From NCBI GenBank assembly GCA_029238515.1, contig JAQWFW010000033.1:1-39077 (forward strand): 39,077 nucleotides of DNA, given 5' to 3'. The notes beneath the pieces are model-generated. The model was not told the DNA's origin. It worked only from the letters and a program-made list of their open reading frames with translations, and did no database searches. How positions within the stretch are numbered: the stretch's first letter is position 1; every line of letters begins with the position of its first letter. The position numbers were made by a program, and so were the translations under genes. Shown one piece after another: positions 17,303-25,942 of the stretch. Origin of the DNA: Flavobacteriaceae bacterium. Lineage in GTDB: Bacteria; Bacteroidota; Bacteroidia; Flavobacteriales; Flavobacteriaceae.

Positions 17303-18796
17303 ATGACATCAAAAAAAGATTTCTTCAATCATATTACTAAAGGACATACGTTTAAAGGCGATTCCATTATTTTGGGTGCAGCTACTCTTGATCAAAAAAC
17401 CCTAACAAACGCTTTTGTAAAAGTTCCCCTAAAAACCATGAATAGACATGGGCTTATTGCGGGTGCTACGGGAACTGGAAAAACAAAAACACTTCAAGTT
17501 TTGGCCGAACAATTGAGTGAAAATGGGGTGCCAGTCGTGCTTATGGATATCAAAGGAGATCTTAGTGGATTGGCCAAATCAAGTCCTGGACATCCAAAAA
17601 TTGACGAACGACACAAAGCTATTGGACTCCCATTCGAACCAAAAAAATTCCCTGTTGAATTCTTTTCTATCTCTGAACAAAATGGAGTACGACTGAGAGC
17701 AACAATCAGTGAGTTCGGCCCTGTACTCATTTCACGAATTCTAAATTTGACTGAGACACAGTCTGGAATTGTTGCGGTTATTTTTAAGTATTGTGATGAC
17801 CACCAACTCCCACTTCTCGACTTAAAAGATTTCAAAGCCATGCTAAACTTTGCTACTAGCGAGGGCAAAGAAAAGTTTCAAGGTGAATATGGACGAATTT
17901 CAAAAACTTCAACAGGAGCAATTTTGAGGCGTGTTGTAGCGCTTGAACAACAAGGAGCAGAATTGTTTTTTGGTGAGGAAAGTTTTGAGGTTAAAGATTT
18001 TGCACGGACGACTAATGATGGGCAGGGTTATATCAACATCATAAGGCTGGATGATGTACAAAATCGACCAAAACTATTCTCCACATTCATGCTTTGCTTG
18101 TTGGCTGAGCTATTCGAGACTTTTCCTGAGGAAGGTGATTTAGATAAACCAAAATTAGTATTGTTTATCGATGAGGCACACTTGATTTTCAATGAAGCAT
18201 CAAAAGAACTTTTGCATCAAATCGAATACACCATCAAACTTATTCGAAGCAAAGGCATTGGTATCTATTTTGTTACCCAAAACCCAACCGATGTTCCTGA
18301 ACAAGTTTTAGGGCAATTAGGATTAAAAATTCAACATGCATTACGCGCTTTTACCGCTAAAGACCGAAAGACTATAAAATTAACGGCACAAAATTATCCA
18401 GATACCACCTTTTTTGATACAGAAACAACCCTTACCTCTATGGGTATTGGCGAAGCACTAGTGACTGCTTTGGACGAAAAAGGCCGACCAACAACACTGA
18501 CAGCTACACTGATGCGCGCACCAAAAAGCCAAATGGATATTCTTAGCCCACAAGAATTATCTGCTCTTATGAAGACTTCTCAACTTTCAGAAAAATACAA
18601 TAAAACAATAGATCGAGAAAGCGCATATGAACTGCTAGGCGCAAAGATCAAGAAAATAAACGCCACGAAACCAAAACAAAAAACAAAGCAAACCTCTTAC
18701 AGACGAAAATCGCAACGCCAAAACCCTATTGTAAAAGTTCTGACAAGCGCGACTTTTATACGAGCTGTATTTGGAATTCTAAAAAAAGTCGTTTAG
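17303..18796 (+). CDS. HerA-like ATPase of the DUF853 (YjgR) family
   Basis: A 497-residue P-loop ATPase. Walker A GATGTGKT is at 54-61 and Walker B LVLFIDEAH at about 286-294. YFVTQNPTDVPEQVLGQLG follows, a sensor/arginine-finger-like region seen in HerA/FtsK-type ATPases. Length and segment order match the DUF853 family that includes E. coli YjgR, whose cellular role is poorly defined. The C-terminal 50 residues are very basic (KPKQKTKQ, RRKSQRQ), suggesting nucleic-acid contact. There is no nurA neighbour, so the archaeal-type HerA-NurA end-resection pair is not supported. It begins a plus-strand run with the lipoprotein 24 bases downstream. Confidence 0.9.
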   Translation: MTSKKDFFNHITKGHTFKGDSIILGAATLDQKTLTNAFVKVPLKTMNRHGLIAGATGTGKTKTLQVLAEQLSENGVPVVLMDIKGDLSGLAKSSPGHPKIDERHKAIGLPFEPKKFPVEFFSISEQNGVRLRATISEFGPVLISRILNLTETQSGIVAVIFKYCDDHQLPLLDLKDFKAMLNFATSEGKEKFQGEYGRISKTSTGAILRRVVALEQQGAELFFGEESFEVKDFARTTNDGQGYINIIRLDDVQNRPKLFSTFMLCLLAELFETFPEEGDLDKPKLVLFIDEAHLIFNEASKELLHQIEYTIKLIRSKGIGIYFVTQNPTDVPEQVLGQLGLKIQHALRAFTAKDRKTIKLTAQNYPDTTFFDTETTLTSMGIGEALVTALDEKGRPTTLTATLMRAPKSQMDILSPQELSALMKTSQLSEKYNKTIDRESAYELLGAKIKKINATKPKQKTKQTSYRRKSQRQNPIVKVLTSATFIRAVFGILKKVV

Positions 18797-18820
18797 TATT
18801 GTACTCACTAAAAATTAACC

Positions 18821-19378
18821 ATGAAGAATTTACTAATTCCTTTTTTTGCAATCACACTTTTTTTGACTGCTTGCAACACTTCTCCAAATCCTTTTTTAAT
18901 CACCAAACAAACTGTTGGCAAACTAAATGACTCTACAAAAGTTAAGGATTTAAAACGTGTTTTTGAAGCCGATTCGTTGAGTCAATTCATTGGCGGTGAT
19001 GAGTTCACAGGAAATACCAACATCATTAAAGTTTTTGAAAAAGGAACACAAAAATTGCTTTTGGAACTCACCCCTAAAGAAGCTCTAGACTCATTATCTA
19101 CAATACAAAATGTTCGAATCATTGACAATCGTTACAAAACAAAAAAAGGTCTTGATAAACTCTGTGATTTCAGTTGCTTATCAGCTAATTATAACATTTC
19201 AGGTGTTCAAAATACACTTAGAAACTTAATTGTTTCCGTTGACGAAATCAATGCTTACTTTACAATAGATAAAAATGAATTACCTGAGGATTTACGCTAC
19301 GATATGAATAAAAAAATTGAAGTCATTTCAATCCCCCCTACGGCAAAAATCAAAGATTTTTTCATTCAATGGTATTAA
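18821..19378 (+). CDS. Lipoprotein of unknown function
   Basis: A 185-residue protein with a signal peptide and lipobox FLTAC, so C18 is the predicted lipidated residue. The residues after it (NTSPNPF) lack the acidic run associated with surface export of lipoproteins in this phylum, so a periplasm-facing location is more likely. The mature part is mixed alpha/beta in appearance with two nearby cysteines (KLCDFSCLS). The C-terminus ends in an aromatic FFIQWY. I do not recognise the family. It lies 24 bases after the DUF853 ATPase and 15 before the hydrolase, so the three may be one transcript. Confidence 0.8.
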   Translation: MKNLLIPFFAITLFLTACNTSPNPFLITKQTVGKLNDSTKVKDLKRVFEADSLSQFIGGDEFTGNTNIIKVFEKGTQKLLLELTPKEALDSLSTIQNVRIIDNRYKTKKGLDKLCDFSCLSANYNISGVQNTLRNLIVSVDEINAYFTIDKNELPEDLRYDMNKKIEVISIPPTAKIKDFFIQWY

Positions 19379-19393
19379 TTTAAACCCATTAAT

Positions 19394-20218
19394 ATGCAAA
19401 ATTTTCTTCCAAGATTTATTGGATCTATTCTTAATGTCATAGGGTATTTGAATTTGAAAATAGCTTCAAAATGGGCTTTAGATTTATTTTCAAGACCCCT
19501 TAAAGGACGCTACAAAACAAACCTTCCCATTTTGGCATCTGCAGAGCAAAGCGTGCTTTATTTTGAGCAATTACCCATCTCAACTTATATGTGGCCTGGC
19601 AAAAAAGAGACTGTATTGTTGGCGCATGGATGGGAGAGTAATTCTGGACGATGGAAAAACGTAGTGCATACACTTCAAAAATCTGGATATGCTGTTGTCG
19701 CATTGGATGCACCAGCACATGGGGCCTCTGGAAGTACCAGTTTTAATGCTGTTTTGTATTCAAAATTTATTGAAGTGGTCTGTAAAAAATTTAAGCCCTC
19801 TGTTTTAATAGGTCATTCGGTAGGTGGCATGGCGATTTCCTTCTTTATGAAAAATAGTGGATACCAGTTAGCGAGCAAACTTATATTTTTGGGTGCACCA
19901 GCTGGTTTTCCTGGAATTTTTAAAAATTACACGGACCTGATGGGGTTCAACACTAGAGTCAGACGCGGAATTGAAGAAAGAGTTGTAGACAAATTTGGTC
20001 AACCATCGGCGTATTTCAATACAGCTCAATTTATGAGCAAAATTGACTGCAAAGGACTCATCATTCATGATCAAAAGGACCCCGTAATTCCTTATTCGGA
20101 CGCTATAGAAATTCAAACCGCTTTTAGAAACAGTTCACTCATCACGACAAATGGACTGGGACATGGACTAAAAGGAAAACTTGTAATCAACCACATTCTT
20201 CACTTTTTGAAGGATTAA
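19394..20218 (+). CDS. Alpha/beta hydrolase
   Basis: A 274-residue alpha/beta-hydrolase-fold protein. The nucleophile elbow GHSVGG gives S142; HDQKDPVIP supplies D229 and NGLGHGLKG supplies H257, completing a Ser-Asp-His triad. LLAHGWESNSGRW near 76-87 forms the oxyanion region. The N-terminal 25 residues are weakly hydrophobic but not a convincing signal peptide. The substrate cannot be told; esterase or lysophospholipase-like activity is the general expectation. It lies between the lipoprotein and rluF, all on the plus strand with short gaps. Confidence 0.88.
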   Translation: MQNFLPRFIGSILNVIGYLNLKIASKWALDLFSRPLKGRYKTNLPILASAEQSVLYFEQLPISTYMWPGKKETVLLAHGWESNSGRWKNVVHTLQKSGYAVVALDAPAHGASGSTSFNAVLYSKFIEVVCKKFKPSVLIGHSVGGMAISFFMKNSGYQLASKLIFLGAPAGFPGIFKNYTDLMGFNTRVRRGIEERVVDKFGQPSAYFNTAQFMSKIDCKGLIIHDQKDPVIPYSDAIEIQTAFRNSSLITTNGLGHGLKGKLVINHILHFLKD

Positions 20219-20237
20219 AGTTTTGTACCTTTACGGC

Positions 20238-20963
20238 ATGGATTCAACCCTCACCAGATTGAATAAATTTTTAAGTGAAGCAGGTTATTGTTCACGTCGT
20301 GCTGCCGACAAACTCATAGACGAAGGGCGAGTAACAGTCAATGGAAAACATCCTGAAATGGGAACAAAAGTCAGTCCCTCTGATGAAATTGCTGTTGACG
20401 GAACAGTCATTTCAAAACGTAAAAAATCGCATGTTTATATTGCGTTTAATAAGCCTGTAGGCATTGTTTGCACAACGGATACACGAGTTGAAAAAAATAA
20501 CATTATTGATTTTATCAATTACCCCTCCAGAATTTTTCCTATTGGACGGTTGGATAAAGACAGTGAGGGACTCATTCTGTTGACTGATGATGGTGACATT
20601 GTCAATAAAATATTACGTTCGAGTAACAATCACGAAAAAGAATATATTGTCGCTGTAGACAAACCCATTTCTCAAACATTTATTAAACACATGTCCAATG
20701 GGGTGCCAATTTTAGACACAATCACAAAGCCATGTAAAGTTCAAAAACTCAGTCGAAATAGCTTTAAAATTATTTTGACACAAGGACTTAACAGACAAAT
20801 TAGACGTATGTGTGAATACCTTGGTTATGAGGTAGAAACACTGCAACGTGTGCGCATCATGAACATTCATTTGAAAAGTGCTGTTGGAAGCTACCGTAAT
20901 TTAACTTCTGAAGAATTGAATACGCTAAATAAGGCCTTAAAATCTTCAAAAAAAACATGGTAA
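20238..20963 (+). CDS. rluF: 23S rRNA pseudouridine synthase, RluF type
   Basis: Isomerises uridine in 23S rRNA; E. coli RluF modifies U2604. The 241-residue protein has an N-terminal S4 RNA-binding domain ([20 protein letters not shown]) and the catalytic motif [10 protein letters not shown] with D106. [14 protein letters not shown] and [19 protein letters not shown] follow and are closer to RluF than to RluB or RluE. An upstream in-frame TTG (20223) adds five residues but is not needed; the ATG at 20238 starts directly at the S4 domain. The stop overlaps the start of the VOC gene by 7 bases. Confidence 0.9.
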   Translation: MDSTLTRLNKFLSEAGYCSRRAADKLIDEGRVTVNGKHPEMGTKVSPSDEIAVDGTVISKRKKSHVYIAFNKPVGIVCTTDTRVEKNNIIDFINYPSRIFPIGRLDKDSEGLILLTDDGDIVNKILRSSNNHEKEYIVAVDKPISQTFIKHMSNGVPILDTITKPCKVQKLSRNSFKIILTQGLNRQIRRMCEYLGYEVETLQRVRIMNIHLKSAVGSYRNLTSEELNTLNKALKSSKKTW

Positions 20964-21388
20964 AACATAAAAAAATATCCCCTTTTCATTTGGCGATCCC
21001 TGTATGGAATCTTGACGAATGTAGATTTTTTTACAGAGAAATTCTTGGGTGTAAGGAAGGGCGAAGCAGTACACATTGGACTGATTTTGATTTATTTGGG
21101 CATCAATTAGTACTGCATTATAAGCCGAAATCTACTGAGCAAATTCATGCTAATGAGGTAGACGGAAAACAAGTTCCCGTACCTCATTTTGGAGTTGTAT
21201 TACCTTGGGGTGAATTTCATGAATTTTCAAAACATCTTCGAGCGAAAGGCGTACAATTTGTCATTGAACCCTATATCCGGTTTGAAGGTGGGGTTGGTGA
21301 ACAAGCAACTTTATTTTTCCTAGACCCCTCAGGGAATGCTTTAGAGTTCAAGGCGTTTAAAGATCCGCAACAACTCTTCGCTAAATAA
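20957..21388 (+). CDS. VOC-family (glyoxalase/dioxygenase-like) protein
   Basis: A 143-residue vicinal-oxygen-chelate fold protein. It starts with [19 protein letters not shown], the usual first beta-alpha unit, and ends with [14 protein letters not shown]. Possible metal ligands are H11, H77 (PHFGVVL) and E130, with H54 also available. That spacing resembles single-unit VOC oxygenase relatives. The substrate is unknown. Its ATG lies inside the rluF stop region (7-base overlap), which indicates translational coupling. It ends 8 bases from folD, transcribed convergently. Confidence 0.88.
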   Translation: MVKHKKISPFHLAIPVWNLDECRFFYREILGCKEGRSSTHWTDFDLFGHQLVLHYKPKSTEQIHANEVDGKQVPVPHFGVVLPWGEFHEFSKHLRAKGVQFVIEPYIRFEGGVGEQATLFFLDPSGNALEFKAFKDPQQLFAK

Positions 21389-21396
21389 TCCTTTTT

Positions 21397-22275
21397 TTAA
21401 GGTCTTTTTCGCTCGCATGCAAGCAGTGTATTTTTCAGCAACATGGCAATGGTCATTGGGCCAACACCACCTGGTACTGGTGTGATGTGACTGGCTTTTC
21501 GGGAAACACTTTCAAAATCTACGTCACCAGCAATTCTGTATCCTCGCTTTTTAGAATCGTCCGGCACACGTGTTATCCCCACATCTATGACAACAGCATC
21601 TTTTTTGACCATATCGGCTGTCAAAAATTCTGGGATCCCTAGTGCAGCAATCACTATATCGGCTTCTTTAGTTAAGGCCGCTAAGTTGGTCGTTCGGCTG
21701 TGTGCAATGGTAACTGTTGCGTTTCCAGCGGGACGTTTTTGACTCATCAAAATACTCATTGGTCGACCGACAATATGGCTTCGACCGATCACAACAACGT
21801 GTTTCCCTGAAGTTGGAATTTCATAACGCTCCAAAAGCTCCATTATTCCAAATGGTGTAGCAGAGATAAACGTTGGTAAATCTAAGGTTAGACGACCTAC
21901 ATTCATGGGGTGAAATCCATCTACATCTTTGTCGGGGTCTACGGCCATCAATACGTTTTGTTCATCAATATGCTTTGGTAAGGGTAGCTGTACAATAAAT
22001 CCGTCTATTTCAGGATTGTTGTTTAACTGCTGAATTTGATTAAGTAGTTCATCTTCAGAGGTTTCTTCTGGTAACTCAATGAGTGTAGATTCGAACCCTA
22101 CAAGCTGACAGGCCTTAACTTTGGCGCCAACGTAAGTCATACTAGCACCATTGGTTCCGACTAAAACAGCAGCCAAATGTGGCGCACGCTTGTTATGTTG
22201 TTTCATTACAGAAACTTGAGTTGCTATTTCTTCCTTGATTTTGGCGCTTGTTTGTTTTCCGTCAAGTAATATCAT
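21397..22275 (-). CDS. folD: Bifunctional methylenetetrahydrofolate dehydrogenase / cyclohydrolase
   Basis: Interconverts 5,10-methylene-, 5,10-methenyl- and 10-formyl-tetrahydrofolate for one-carbon metabolism. The 292-residue length is standard. Y48 and K52 in MTYVGAK are the catalytic pair. QLPLPKHID, GRSHIVGRP (NADP-binding) and TPVGGVGPMT-like TPVPGGVGPMT complete the signature. It follows ffh by 19 bases on the same strand, so the two are probably co-transcribed. Confidence 0.97.
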   Translation of the reverse strand: MILLDGKQTSAKIKEEIATQVSVMKQHNKRAPHLAAVLVGTNGASMTYVGAKVKACQLVGFESTLIELPEETSEDELLNQIQQLNNNPEIDGFIVQLPLPKHIDEQNVLMAVDPDKDVDGFHPMNVGRLTLDLPTFISATPFGIMELLERYEIPTSGKHVVVIGRSHIVGRPMSILMSQKRPAGNATVTIAHSRTTNLAALTKEADIVIAALGIPEFLTADMVKKDAVVIDVGITRVPDDSKKRGYRIAGDVDFESVSRKASHITPVPGGVGPMTIAMLLKNTLLACERKRP

Positions 22276-22294
22276 ATTGAATTGTATGGCTGCC

Positions 22295-23626
22295 TTATCT
22301 TGGCATATTTTTCATCATTTGCATCATGTTTCGGCCTTTACCGCCTTGCATCATTTTCATCATCTTACTCATTTGGTTGAATTGCTTCATGAGTTTATTG
22401 ACTTCTTGAACTGAAGTCCCAGAGCCAGTCCCAATGCGTTTTTTGCGGCTCGCATTGATGATTGAGGGGTTAGAGCGCTCTTTGGGAGTCATGGAATGGA
22501 TAATGGCTTCAATGTGCTTGAATGCATCATCGTCGATGTCTACATCTTTCATCATTTTGCCCATGCCTGGTATCATGCCCATGAGGTCTTTCATATTCCC
22601 CATTTTCTTGATTTGTTGAATTTGCGTCAAGAAATCATCGAAACCAAATTGATTTTTGGCAATTTTCTTCTGGATTTTTCGTGCTTCTTGTTCGTCAAAT
22701 TGTTCTTGAGCACGTTCAACCAAAGACACCACATCACCCATGCCCAAAATTCGATCGGCCATACGTGCTGGATAAAACACATCGATGGCTTCCATTTTTT
22801 CACCTGTACCAATAAATTTGATAGGTTTATTAACGACCGATTTTATTGAAATAGCGGCTCCACCTCGTGTATCTCCGTCTAATTTTGTTAGGATAACTCC
22901 ATCAAAATTTAATATATCGTTAAACGCTTTAGCGGTATTCACAGCGTCTTGACCAGTCATCGCATCAACAACAAATAAAGTCTCTTGTGGTGTAACGGCT
23001 TTATGGATGTTGGCAATTTCGGTCATCATCTCTTGATCTACTGCCAATCGCCCTGCAGTATCTATAATGACCACATTACATCCTTTGGATTTGGCCTCTG
23101 CAATACCTGCTTTGGCTATGGCAACGGGGTCATTGTTTTCAGGGTCACTGTACACCTCTGCACCTACTTGCTCACCTACAATGTGCAATTGATCGATGGC
23201 TGCTGGACGGTATACATCACAAGCTACCAGCATGGGCATTTTGGATTTCTTTGTCTTGAGGAATTGTGCTAATTTTCCTGAAAATGTTGTCTTACCTGAT
23301 CCTTGTAACCCAGACATCAAAATGACAGATGGTGTAGCAGAAAGATTGATGCCCTCTGCATCGCCGCCCATGAGTTCTGTGAGTTCATCTTTTACAATTT
23401 TGACCATCAATTGGCCTGGTTGCAAAGTCGTAAGTACATTTTGCCCAAGTGCTTTTTCCTTAACACTATTGGTGAACTCTTTAGCGATTTTATAATTGAC
23501 ATCAGCATCGAGCAAAGCACGGCGAACTTCTTTGAGCGTTTCTGCAACATTGATCTCGGTGATGCTTCCATGTCCTTTGAGGACGTGGAGTGCTTTATCT
23601 AATTTTTCACTTAAACTATTAAACAT
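22295..23626 (-). CDS. ffh: Signal recognition particle protein
   Basis: SRP GTPase that binds 4.5S RNA and signal sequences of nascent membrane proteins. The 443-residue protein has the N domain (1-95), the P-loop GLQGSGKTT (106-114), DTAGRL, the TKLDGD guanine-specificity motif, and a methionine-rich M domain. The extreme C-terminus is a Met/Gly/Lys tail (MMKMMQGGKGRNMMQMM). A TATTTTTG -7-like element lies about 22 bases upstream of its ATG. Confidence 0.97.
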   Translation of the reverse strand: MFNSLSEKLDKALHVLKGHGSITEINVAETLKEVRRALLDADVNYKIAKEFTNSVKEKALGQNVLTTLQPGQLMVKIVKDELTELMGGDAEGINLSATPSVILMSGLQGSGKTTFSGKLAQFLKTKKSKMPMLVACDVYRPAAIDQLHIVGEQVGAEVYSDPENNDPVAIAKAGIAEAKSKGCNVVIIDTAGRLAVDQEMMTEIANIHKAVTPQETLFVVDAMTGQDAVNTAKAFNDILNFDGVILTKLDGDTRGGAAISIKSVVNKPIKFIGTGEKMEAIDVFYPARMADRILGMGDVVSLVERAQEQFDEQEARKIQKKIAKNQFGFDDFLTQIQQIKKMGNMKDLMGMIPGMGKMMKDVDIDDDAFKHIEAIIHSMTPKERSNPSIINASRKKRIGTGSGTSVQEVNKLMKQFNQMSKMMKMMQGGKGRNMMQMMKNMPR

Positions 23627-23647
23627 TGGGCATAAAAATTTAAGCTA

Positions 23648-23655
23648 CAAAAATA
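23648..23655 (-). promoter_or_regulatory. Candidate -7 element for ffh-folD
   Basis: TATTTTTG on the minus strand fits TAnnTTTG and would give a leader of about 15 bases. No clear TTG lies at normal spacing upstream. Confidence 0.35.
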
Positions 23656-23729
23656 GCGAATTATTTTATTTTTTTGTGCTAAATAAGATGTTAAACCGTG
23701 AATAAAATTCAGCGTTTTTATAAAATTGA

Positions 23730-24419
23730 CTAAGGAGTAGAACTTGAAACTTGAAGTAATTTTCCGTTGTAAAACTTTTGACCTGTTTTTGAAAATTCAA
23801 AAATATATGTAGCCATTTCGATGGGTGTTGTGGGGGCTTTATACCCAGGAAATGCTTCTGCCAACATCTCTGTTTGTACAGCACCGAGTGCTAAAACATT
23901 GAATGAGGGCCCTTTTTCTTTGTATTCTTCAGCCAATAACTCGGTAAGAGTGATTACAGCACCTTTACTTGAACTGTAAGCCGATAATCCTGCAAATTTC
24001 ATCGATCCTTGTACACCTCCCATAGAACTTATGGTGACTACATGCCCATTTGAGGGGATGAAAGGCAAAACTCGTCTTGTGAGTTCGGCAACTCCAAAAA
24101 CGTTGGTGCCATAAACCTGTTGAAATTCATCAAAAGTTGTTTCTGCAAAGGGCTTATTGATAATCGAACCCGCATTATTGATGAGTATGTCTACATGAGT
24201 CCATTCTTTTTCAATAAACGCTTCTACACGATTGTAATCCTCAGGATTGTTTAAATCAAAAGACAGTGCTGTAATGTTTTCATAGTTCAGATTAGATACT
24301 GGTTTTGCATTTCGCGAAAGTGCCAAAACAGCATATCCTGCTTTTGAAAAGAGATGCACAAGTTCAAAACCTATACCACGACTAGTTCCTGTAATGATAA
24401 CTGTTTTTGTGGGTTTCAT
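23730..24419 (-). CDS. Short-chain dehydrogenase/reductase
   Basis: A 229-residue classical SDR. The cofactor motif TGTSRGIG is at 10-17, NNAG at 81-84, the catalytic serine in TISSMGG (131-132), and the active-site Y148-x3-K152 in AYSSSKGA. The arginine after the first glycine motif and the following SRN segment suit NADPH. The substrate is unknown. It stands between ffh and the YwaF-like gene on the same strand, with gaps of about 100 and 40 bases. Confidence 0.92.
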   Translation of the reverse strand: MKPTKTVIITGTSRGIGFELVHLFSKAGYAVLALSRNAKPVSNLNYENITALSFDLNNPEDYNRVEAFIEKEWTHVDILINNAGSIINKPFAETTFDEFQQVYGTNVFGVAELTRRVLPFIPSNGHVVTISSMGGVQGSMKFAGLSAYSSSKGAVITLTELLAEEYKEKGPSFNVLALGAVQTEMLAEAFPGYKAPTTPIEMATYIFEFSKTGQKFYNGKLLQVSSSTP

Positions 24420-24460
24420 AACGCAAATGTATTGTTTACAACGAAGATACTAAACTACAA

Positions 24461-25144
24461 TTAAACAGTAGGTTTAAAAATTTGATTCAGACGAATTTTA
24501 GATAAATAAAACAAAAGAACCAACAAGAGGATCATAAATACTTCAAACCAAAACACATAGTAGGGCCATTCTCCTATAACTAAAGGATTTTTTACTTGGG
24601 GTGGCTCGGCAAGGTACATGTAATTACCACCAACATAAAAATTGAAAGGCATCACAATAGCCAATAGAATATTAAGATTTATAAACGTTTTCAATATTGA
24701 TTTTTTGGAAAGTTCCATACCGCAATTTTGCAACATATAAATAGGCATAACCAAAATAATAGAATGGCGTACATAATACTCTACATACGCAAATTGACTG
24801 CCGTCATAGCTGTTCATTTGAGGTGTCAGCATGGACATAACTCCTCCAATAATTCCAGTGTAAAATACAAAATCGAAAAGAGCTTGCTTCCGTTTTAAAA
24901 ATGGCAATACAGCACATATGATTCCAGAGATACCACAAAGATGAAGCGGCAAATCGGCAGCAATGTCCCAATCTCCAGCAAGGTAGCTCCTAAATGGGCT
25001 GTAAATAGTAGAAAATACCAAAATAGCGCCCATAAAGTACAAAACGGAGGTGTTCTGCTTTTTGTTCAAAAAACGCCCTACAACAAGAGTAACCAGCATA
25101 AGCGCAAGTGCTATTAGGTTGTTGCGTACCCATTCATCAGACAT
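24461..25144 (-). CDS. YwaF-like / TIGR02206-family integral membrane protein
   Basis: A membrane protein of about 227 residues with six or more hydrophobic segments. It carries the family hallmark DLPLHLCGISGIICAVLPF and a later GEWPYYVFWFEV. The function of this family is unknown. The frame extends upstream to a TTG at 25192 (16 more residues, ILNAKYPNYIIQL). I prefer the ATG at 25144 (MSDEWVRNN), but the longer form is possible because the predicted transcription start near 25249 precedes both. The gene is divergent from tRNA-Val. Confidence 0.8.
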   Translation of the reverse strand: MSDEWVRNNLIALALMLVTLVVGRFLNKKQNTSVLYFMGAILVFSTIYSPFRSYLAGDWDIAADLPLHLCGISGIICAVLPFLKRKQALFDFVFYTGIIGGVMSMLTPQMNSYDGSQFAYVEYYVRHSIILVMPIYMLQNCGMELSKKSILKTFINLNILLAIVMPFNFYVGGNYMYLAEPPQVKNPLVIGEWPYYVFWFEVFMILLLVLLFYLSKIRLNQIFKPTV

Positions 25145-25255
25145 TAATTGTATGATGTAATTGGGGTATTTTGCATTCAAAATATGTATCAATTGATGTT
25201 GGTTTTGGTTAATTCTTGTCGCTGCTTATAAAGTTGAAAATATAAGTGGCTAGTT

Positions 25256-25285
25256 CAAAGATATTATTATTTTTGTAATTCCAAA
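25256..25285 (-). promoter_or_regulatory. Predicted promoter of the YwaF-like gene
   Basis: On the minus strand TTTG (25282-25285) is followed after an 18-bp spacer by TATCTTTG (25256-25263), a close match to the phylum consensus. Its -33 element abuts the first base of the divergent tRNA gene. Confidence 0.5.
25268..25275 (+). promoter_or_regulatory. Candidate -7 element for tRNA-Val
   Basis: TATTTTTG fits TAnnTTTG and ends 12 bases before the mature tRNA 5' end. The -33 region is weak. Confidence 0.4.
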
Positions 25286-25287
25286 AC

Positions 25288-25362
25288 GGGTCATTAACTC
25301 AGTTGGTTCAGAGTGTTACCTTGACAGGGTAGAAGTCACTGGTTCGAATCCAGTATGACCCA
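25288..25362 (+). tRNA. tRNA-Val (anticodon GAC)
   Basis: A complete 75-base cloverleaf. The acceptor stem GGGTCAT pairs with ATGACCC, the D stem ACTC with GAGT, the anticodon stem TTACC with GGTAG (one G-T pair), and the T stem ACTGG with CCAGT around loop TTCGAAT. The anticodon loop TTGACAG gives GAC (25323-25325), reading GUC and GUU valine codons. The discriminator is A, and CCA is not encoded. A hairpin terminator follows, so it seems to be a single-tRNA unit. Confidence 0.97.
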
Positions 25363-25366
25363 CATG

Positions 25367-25408
25367 AACGGAATGAATTCAAACTTTTGATATTTGTTCC
25401 GTTTTTTT
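25367..25408 (+). terminator. Terminator of tRNA-Val
   Basis: AACGGAA (25367-25373) pairs with TTCCGTT (25397-25403), followed by a T-run. It begins 5 bases past the tRNA. On the opposite strand no T-run follows, so it probably does not serve the convergent barrel gene. Confidence 0.75.
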
Positions 25409-25411
25409 GTG

Positions 25412-25942
25412 CTAGAAAGAGAAGTTGATGTTGATGATACCTAAATCACCAATCCCAGAGCTTACTATTGAGTTACTGTTGTCAATTGGACTATTGTCAT
25501 TGTCCTTGATGGTCAATAATTTTAAGAAAAGTCCTGGCTCTGTTGAAATCGAAAAGCGATCACTAATGACATACTCTGCCCTAAAAAAGGGAATGAGTGT
25601 TGCTTCATAATATGTTCGTTCTGACTGAAGATTGTCTGTATAGTTTAAGGCCAAATCTACACCGTAATAGAAAATCCATTTTTTTGAAGTATTGAAAGCA
25701 ACATCGAGCCCAGGCTTGACACCTAAAGCAAATTCATTTTCGGTTTCCTGGAAATATTTCAAGCCAATACGTAAGTGCTTATTTTCTTTTATTTGTCTGC
25801 GATATCCTAAGTTGTAGGCACTAGCATTAGAAGAAAACAAGGCCGGAATAATGTCATCTGCATTTAAGTAAATTTGATTTTTCTGATTTTGAGCATTGAG
25901 AAAAGTAGTGCATAACAGAATATAAATACAAACCTTATTCAT
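25412..25942 (-). CDS. Small outer-membrane beta-barrel-like protein
   Basis: A 176-residue protein with a signal peptide (about 1-17, ending LNAQ). It has alternating beta-strand patterns (YNLGYRRQI, LRIGLKYFQ, WIFYYGVDLALNY, RAEYVISDRFSISTEPGLFL) and ends in phenylalanine (IININFSF). That suggests a barrel of about eight strands. I do not recognise a family or function. Its ATG overlaps the last 8 bases of the acidic lipoprotein gene, so the two are translationally coupled and may act together at the outer membrane. Confidence 0.8.
   Translation of the reverse strand: MNKVCIYILLCTTFLNAQNQKNQIYLNADDIIPALFSSNASAYNLGYRRQIKENKHLRIGLKYFQETENEFALGVKPGLDVAFNTSKKWIFYYGVDLALNYTDNLQSERTYYEATLIPFFRAEYVISDRFSISTEPGLFLKLLTIKDNDNSPIDNSNSIVSSGIGDLGIININFSF

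Noticed and set aside
17303-18796. Anti-phage defence gene because of the HerA-like fold
   Set aside because: The protein matches the housekeeping DUF853/YjgR family, and no SIR2, nuclease or other defence partner is adjacent.
20223-20237. TTG start adding five residues to RluF
   Set aside because: The ATG at 20238 gives the normal S4-domain N-terminus.
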